This document shows positions 7,338 to 8,930 of a stretch of 8,930 bases of DNA, piece by piece. Each line of letters begins with the position of its first letter. The first letter of the stretch is position 1. Position numbers and translations under genes: made by a program. Origin of the DNA: Solobacterium sp. (GTDB taxonomy: Bacteria > Bacillota_I > Bacilli_A > Erysipelotrichales > Erysipelotrichaceae); contig JAEEPV010000267.1 of NCBI GenBank assembly GCA_016284975.1, positions 1 through 8,930 on the forward strand. The letters are read 5' to 3'. The notes below the pieces were generated by a model that made no database searches, had not been told where the DNA came from, and saw only the letters and a list, made by a program, of their open reading frames with translations.

Positions 7338-8054
7338 CTAATCTTCTTCCATCAGTTCCTTCAGTATCCGTTCCCGGTTCTCCACAAACAGCTTTGTGAT
7401 CTTGTAGCTTTCCGTTTCTTCATACTCCAAAGGATGCAGCGTATCTCCGTCAAAGGAAAGAATCTCCGCATTCGGGATCCCCAGCAGGATCGGAGAGTGT
7501 GTTGCGATGATGAACTGTGCACCTTTTTCTGCCATGCTCATCAGATGGATCAGCAGGGTCAGCTGGCGCTGCGGGGACAGAGCGGCCTCCGGTTCATCCA
7601 TGAGATACAGCCCGTTTGGGTCACAGCGGGTAATAAACGTCAGAAAGCTTTCCCCGTGGGATTCCGAGTGATAATCCGGCAGGGTGCCGTCGTCGTTATA
7701 CAGCGTCATGGTCGCAGAGGCAACATTGTAGAAACTTTCGGCCCTGAGAAAATATCCAAACCGAAGTTTTCTTGCCCCGCGAATGATCCGGATTGCCTCA
7801 CTCAGTTCCGAAACATCATCATAGGTAGAAAACGCATAATTGCGGGTACCGCCTTCCGCATTAAAACCGGACGCTACTGCGATGCCTTCCAGCAGTGTTG
7901 ATTTTCCGGTTCCGTTTTCCCCGGCAAAAAAAGTGATATTCCGATGAAAGGCAAGATGATTCAGGGAAGACAGTACCGGTATCTTCCGCAGATAGGAATT
8001 CTCATTCACGAAAGACCAGTCGATATTGATTTCCCGGATATACAGGTCATTCAT
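7338..8054 (-). CDS. AAA family ATPase, ABC/SMC-like (AAA_21 type)
   Basis: Soluble single-domain ATPase of 238 aa; the cellular role is unknown. Motifs run in the ABC/SMC order: Walker A GENGTGKST (45-53), a degenerate signature ESHGESFL at about 131-138, Walker B LYLMDEPE (149-156) with Glu154 as the likely catalytic base, ALSPQRQ just after it as D-loop, and the switch histidine His186 in ATHSP. No membrane segment, coiled-coil arm or fused TOPRIM nuclease is present, unlike OLD-family or Rad50-type proteins. The ATG at 8054 has GAGGAG about 11 nt upstream, a slightly long spacing. It leads a two-gene unit with the hydrolase. Stand-alone proteins of this kind are common in Bacillota and annotated only by fold; a defence or repair role would be speculation. 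Confidence 0.88.
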   Translation of the reverse strand: MNDLYIREINIDWSFVNENSYLRKIPVLSSLNHLAFHRNITFFAGENGTGKSTLLEGIAVASGFNAEGGTRNYAFSTYDDVSELSEAIRIIRGARKLRFGYFLRAESFYNVASATMTLYNDDGTLPDYHSESHGESFLTFITRCDPNGLYLMDEPEAALSPQRQLTLLIHLMSMAEKGAQFIIATHSPILLGIPNAEILSFDGDTLHPLEYEETESYKITKLFVENRERILKELMEED

Positions 8055-8077
8055 ATGCGGTTTTTCTCCTCAAGTAG

Positions 8078-8107
8078 ATGATATCCGGAATGTATGGTTC
8101 CTGCCAG
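8078..8107 (-). promoter_or_regulatory. Candidate promoter of the ATPase-hydrolase unit
   Basis: On the minus strand CTGGCA (8102-8107) and TATCAT (8078-8083) are separated by 18 bp, about 20-25 nt before the ATG at 8054. The -35 matches four of six bases and the -10 five of six. The -35 falls inside the inverted repeat at 8101-8136, so a protein bound there could block or alter initiation. Confidence 0.4.
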
Positions 8108-8136
8108 AGAACAGCGATGTTCAGCTGTTCTGACAG
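8101..8136. repeat. Imperfect inverted repeat upstream of the ATPase gene
   Basis: AGAACAGC (8108-8115) and GCTGTTCT (8124-8131) are perfect 8-bp arms around an 8-nt centre. The pairing extends outward, with CTGCCAG on the left against CTGACAG on the right after a 2-base offset, so the repeat spans about 36 bp. It lies directly beyond the T tract of the marR terminator and overlaps the candidate -35 of the ATPase unit. It has no T tract of its own on either strand. It may be an operator or a structured element; the choice is open. Confidence 0.5.
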
Positions 8137-8170
8137 AAAAAAACGAAGAGCCGGCAGGAATGGCTCTTCG
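8137..8170 (-). terminator. Strong intrinsic terminator after marR
   Basis: A perfect 9-bp stem, CGAAGAGCC (8144-8152) with GGCTCTTCG (8162-8170), encloses a 9-nt loop and is followed on the minus strand by seven T residues (8137-8143). It begins 13 bp after the marR stop codon, which marks marR as monocistronic and separates it from the ATPase gene downstream. Confidence 0.9.
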
Positions 8171-8183
8171 CTTTCGATATTCG

Positions 8184-8678
8184 TTAACGGTTGTTCAGCT
8201 TGTCCAGCAGTTCTGCCAGCGTTTCTTTTTCACTCGGACTCAGCGGTGAAAACAGTTCCTCCAGTACGGCCTCTTTCTCATCCCGGATCTCGGCGGCTCT
8301 AGCCTTTCCAAGTTCGGTCAGATGCAGAAGCGTTGCCCTGCGATCGGATTCATCCACCGTGCGGATGACATATCCGTCCTCTTCCAGACGGTTTACGACC
8401 TCTGAGGTCGAAGAGGCATTAATGCCTTCTTCCGTTGCCAGATCTTTCTGACGAATCCCTTCCGGATGTTCGTCGATCAGTACCAGAAGACGTTCCCGGG
8501 ACATTCCATGCGGCCGCATATGCGGACCATGATGACCATGCGGACCACCGTACGGGCCGTGCATGGGCGGATGGACCGGCCGCATTCCCATCGGCGGAAC
8601 GCATCCTTCTTTTCCGTGCCGGTGCATGGTTCTTCGAAACTGCATGTATTTCTGGAATAATTCTGTATTCGTTATCAT
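8184..8678 (-). CDS. MarR-family transcriptional regulator with His-rich N-terminal segment
   Basis: Winged-helix DNA-binding regulator of 164 aa, expected to act as a dimer on palindromic operators. ATG 8678 follows AAGGAGGT by 5 bases; an ATG at 8682 is in another frame. After a short N-terminal helix (about 1-18), residues 19-59 are rich in His, Met, Pro and Gly: nine histidines between 19 and 57, five methionines and Cys26, including HGPYGGPHGHHGPHM. The DNA-binding part follows: RQKDLATEEGINASSTSEVV (76-95) holds the recognition helix, and DESDRRATLLHLTELG (109-124) is the typical MarR wing with its Asp-Arg-Arg. The C-terminal helix (128-163) would complete the dimer interface. Two matching 18-bp palindromes in its own promoter point to autoregulation. 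The His-rich stretch suggests metal binding, but it could be a plain flexible linker. It is monocistronic and divergent from a GGDEF-like gene. Confidence 0.9.
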   Translation of the reverse strand: MITNTELFQKYMQFRRTMHRHGKEGCVPPMGMRPVHPPMHGPYGGPHGHHGPHMRPHGMSRERLLVLIDEHPEGIRQKDLATEEGINASSTSEVVNRLEEDGYVIRTVDESDRRATLLHLTELGKARAAEIRDEKEAVLEELFSPLSPSEKETLAELLDKLNNR

Positions 8679-8692
8679 TCATTACCTCCTTT

Positions 8693-8710
8693 TAGTTCGC
8701 ATCCGAACTA
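8693..8710. promoter_or_regulatory. Candidate MarR operator 2 (start-of-transcription site)
   Basis: TAGTTCGCATCCGAACTA is an 18-bp palindrome with perfect 7-bp arms and a 4-bp centre. It covers the predicted transcription start of marR and lies just upstream of its ribosome binding site. It shares the half-site pattern TAnTTCG with the palindrome at 8720-8737, whose centre is 27 bp away. Confidence 0.7.
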
Positions 8711-8715
8711 TTCAC

Positions 8716-8744
8716 AATATACTTCGGTTCCGAAGTAATGTCAA
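8716..8744 (-). promoter_or_regulatory. Near-consensus marR promoter
   Basis: On the minus strand a perfect TTGACA (8739-8744) and TATATT (8716-8721) are separated by exactly 17 bp. The start of transcription is predicted near 8709-8711, giving a leader of about 30 nt with AAGGAGGT before the ATG. The spacer is almost wholly filled by the palindrome at 8720-8737, the geometry of a promoter meant to be repressed by steric block. Confidence 0.85.
8720..8737. promoter_or_regulatory. Candidate MarR operator 1 (spacer site)
   Basis: TACTTCGGTTCCGAAGTA is an 18-bp palindrome with perfect 8-bp arms and a 2-bp centre, lying between the -35 and -10 of the marR promoter. Aligned with the site at 8693-8710 it differs at only four positions, which fall in two symmetric pairs or at the centre. 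This is the pattern expected of two sites for one dimeric regulator, most simply MarR itself. Confidence 0.75.
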
Positions 8745-8858
8745 TCATCTGTTGTCAGACCAGACACTTTTTTAAGTTTGTTTTTATAGGATATCAATAT
8801 TGTTCATGTTAAACTACGGATATTACACAACGCGGGTTACTGCCGAAAGGATGTTCCA

Positions 8859-8930
8859 ATGGACTTTGTTTGCGACTCATTCGACAAACTAACCGGTCTT
8901 CCTGACCTTGACGGTTTTCAGAACGCGATC
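8859..8930 (+). CDS. Start of a GGDEF-domain-like protein (3' part beyond window)
   Basis: Only 24 codons are present; the frame is open at the right edge. ATG 8859 follows AAAGGA with a 7-nt gap, and a stop codon at 8787-8789 closes the frame upstream with no other ATG between, so this start is well supported. Residues 9-20 read DKLTGLPDLDGF, which closely resembles the D-x-LTGLPN-x-x-x-F opening of GGDEF (diguanylate cyclase) domains. If right, the GGDEF domain sits at the very N-terminus with no sensor in front, so any EAL, PAS or other partner domain would follow it. The call rests on a dozen residues. The gene is divergent from marR; I saw no convincing promoter in 8745-8858. Confidence 0.55.
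   Translation, partial: MDFVCDSFDKLTGLPDLDGFQNAI

Noticed and set aside
6508..7901. Plus-strand open frames opposite the hydrolase and ATPase genes
   Set aside because: They mirror genes with intact catalytic motifs, lack good ribosome binding sites and give low-complexity, Cys/His/Phe-rich products.
8505..8600. A DNA tandem repeat in the His-rich part of marR
   Set aside because: The similarity comes from repeated His, Pro and Gly codons; the units are irregular in length and sequence and stay in frame with the protein.

Overview
The window looks like chromosomal DNA of an anaerobic or facultative Bacillota (Firmicutes) bacterium. The signs are moderate G+C, strong AGGAGG-type ribosome binding sites, a TTGACA-N17-TATATT promoter, a lipoprotein solute-binding protein, and System II (ResB/CcsA) cytochrome c maturation. 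Genus-level placement is not possible from sequence reading alone. All complete genes are on the minus strand, so transcription runs from high to low coordinates. A single plus-strand gene begins at the right edge.

Right edge (about 8184-8930). A MarR-family regulator has an unusual His/Met/Pro/Gly-rich N-terminal segment. It is transcribed from a near-consensus promoter that carries two related 18-bp palindromes, one inside the -35/-10 spacer and one at the predicted start of transcription, and its gene ends in a strong intrinsic terminator. Divergent from it is the 5' end of a gene whose first residues look like the start of a GGDEF domain; the window cuts it after 24 codons.

Middle right (6439-8136). 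A two-gene unit encodes a small ABC/SMC-like AAA ATPase followed by an alpha/beta hydrolase with an intact Ser-Asp-His set. An extended inverted repeat overlaps its candidate promoter.

Centre (2760-6343). A compact nitrite-ammonification unit has its own promoter: nrfA (pentaheme cytochrome c nitrite reductase with CxxCK active-site heme), then resB and ccsA, the two halves of the haem export and cytochrome c synthetase complex needed to mature NrfA. There is a terminator-like hairpin between nrfA and resB and another after ccsA. No nrfH (NapC-type quinol dehydrogenase) is present, so the electron donor is not apparent.

Left (1-2725). A ferric-iron-type ABC importer starts here: a lipoprotein solute-binding protein followed 20 bp later by a permease that runs off the left edge. 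The permease has an unusual N-terminal extension of about 265 residues containing an extracytoplasmic region. Iron uptake beside a five-haem enzyme and its haem-attachment machinery suggests, but does not prove, a linked physiological role.

I found no RNA genes, insertion sequences, CRISPR arrays or attachment sites.
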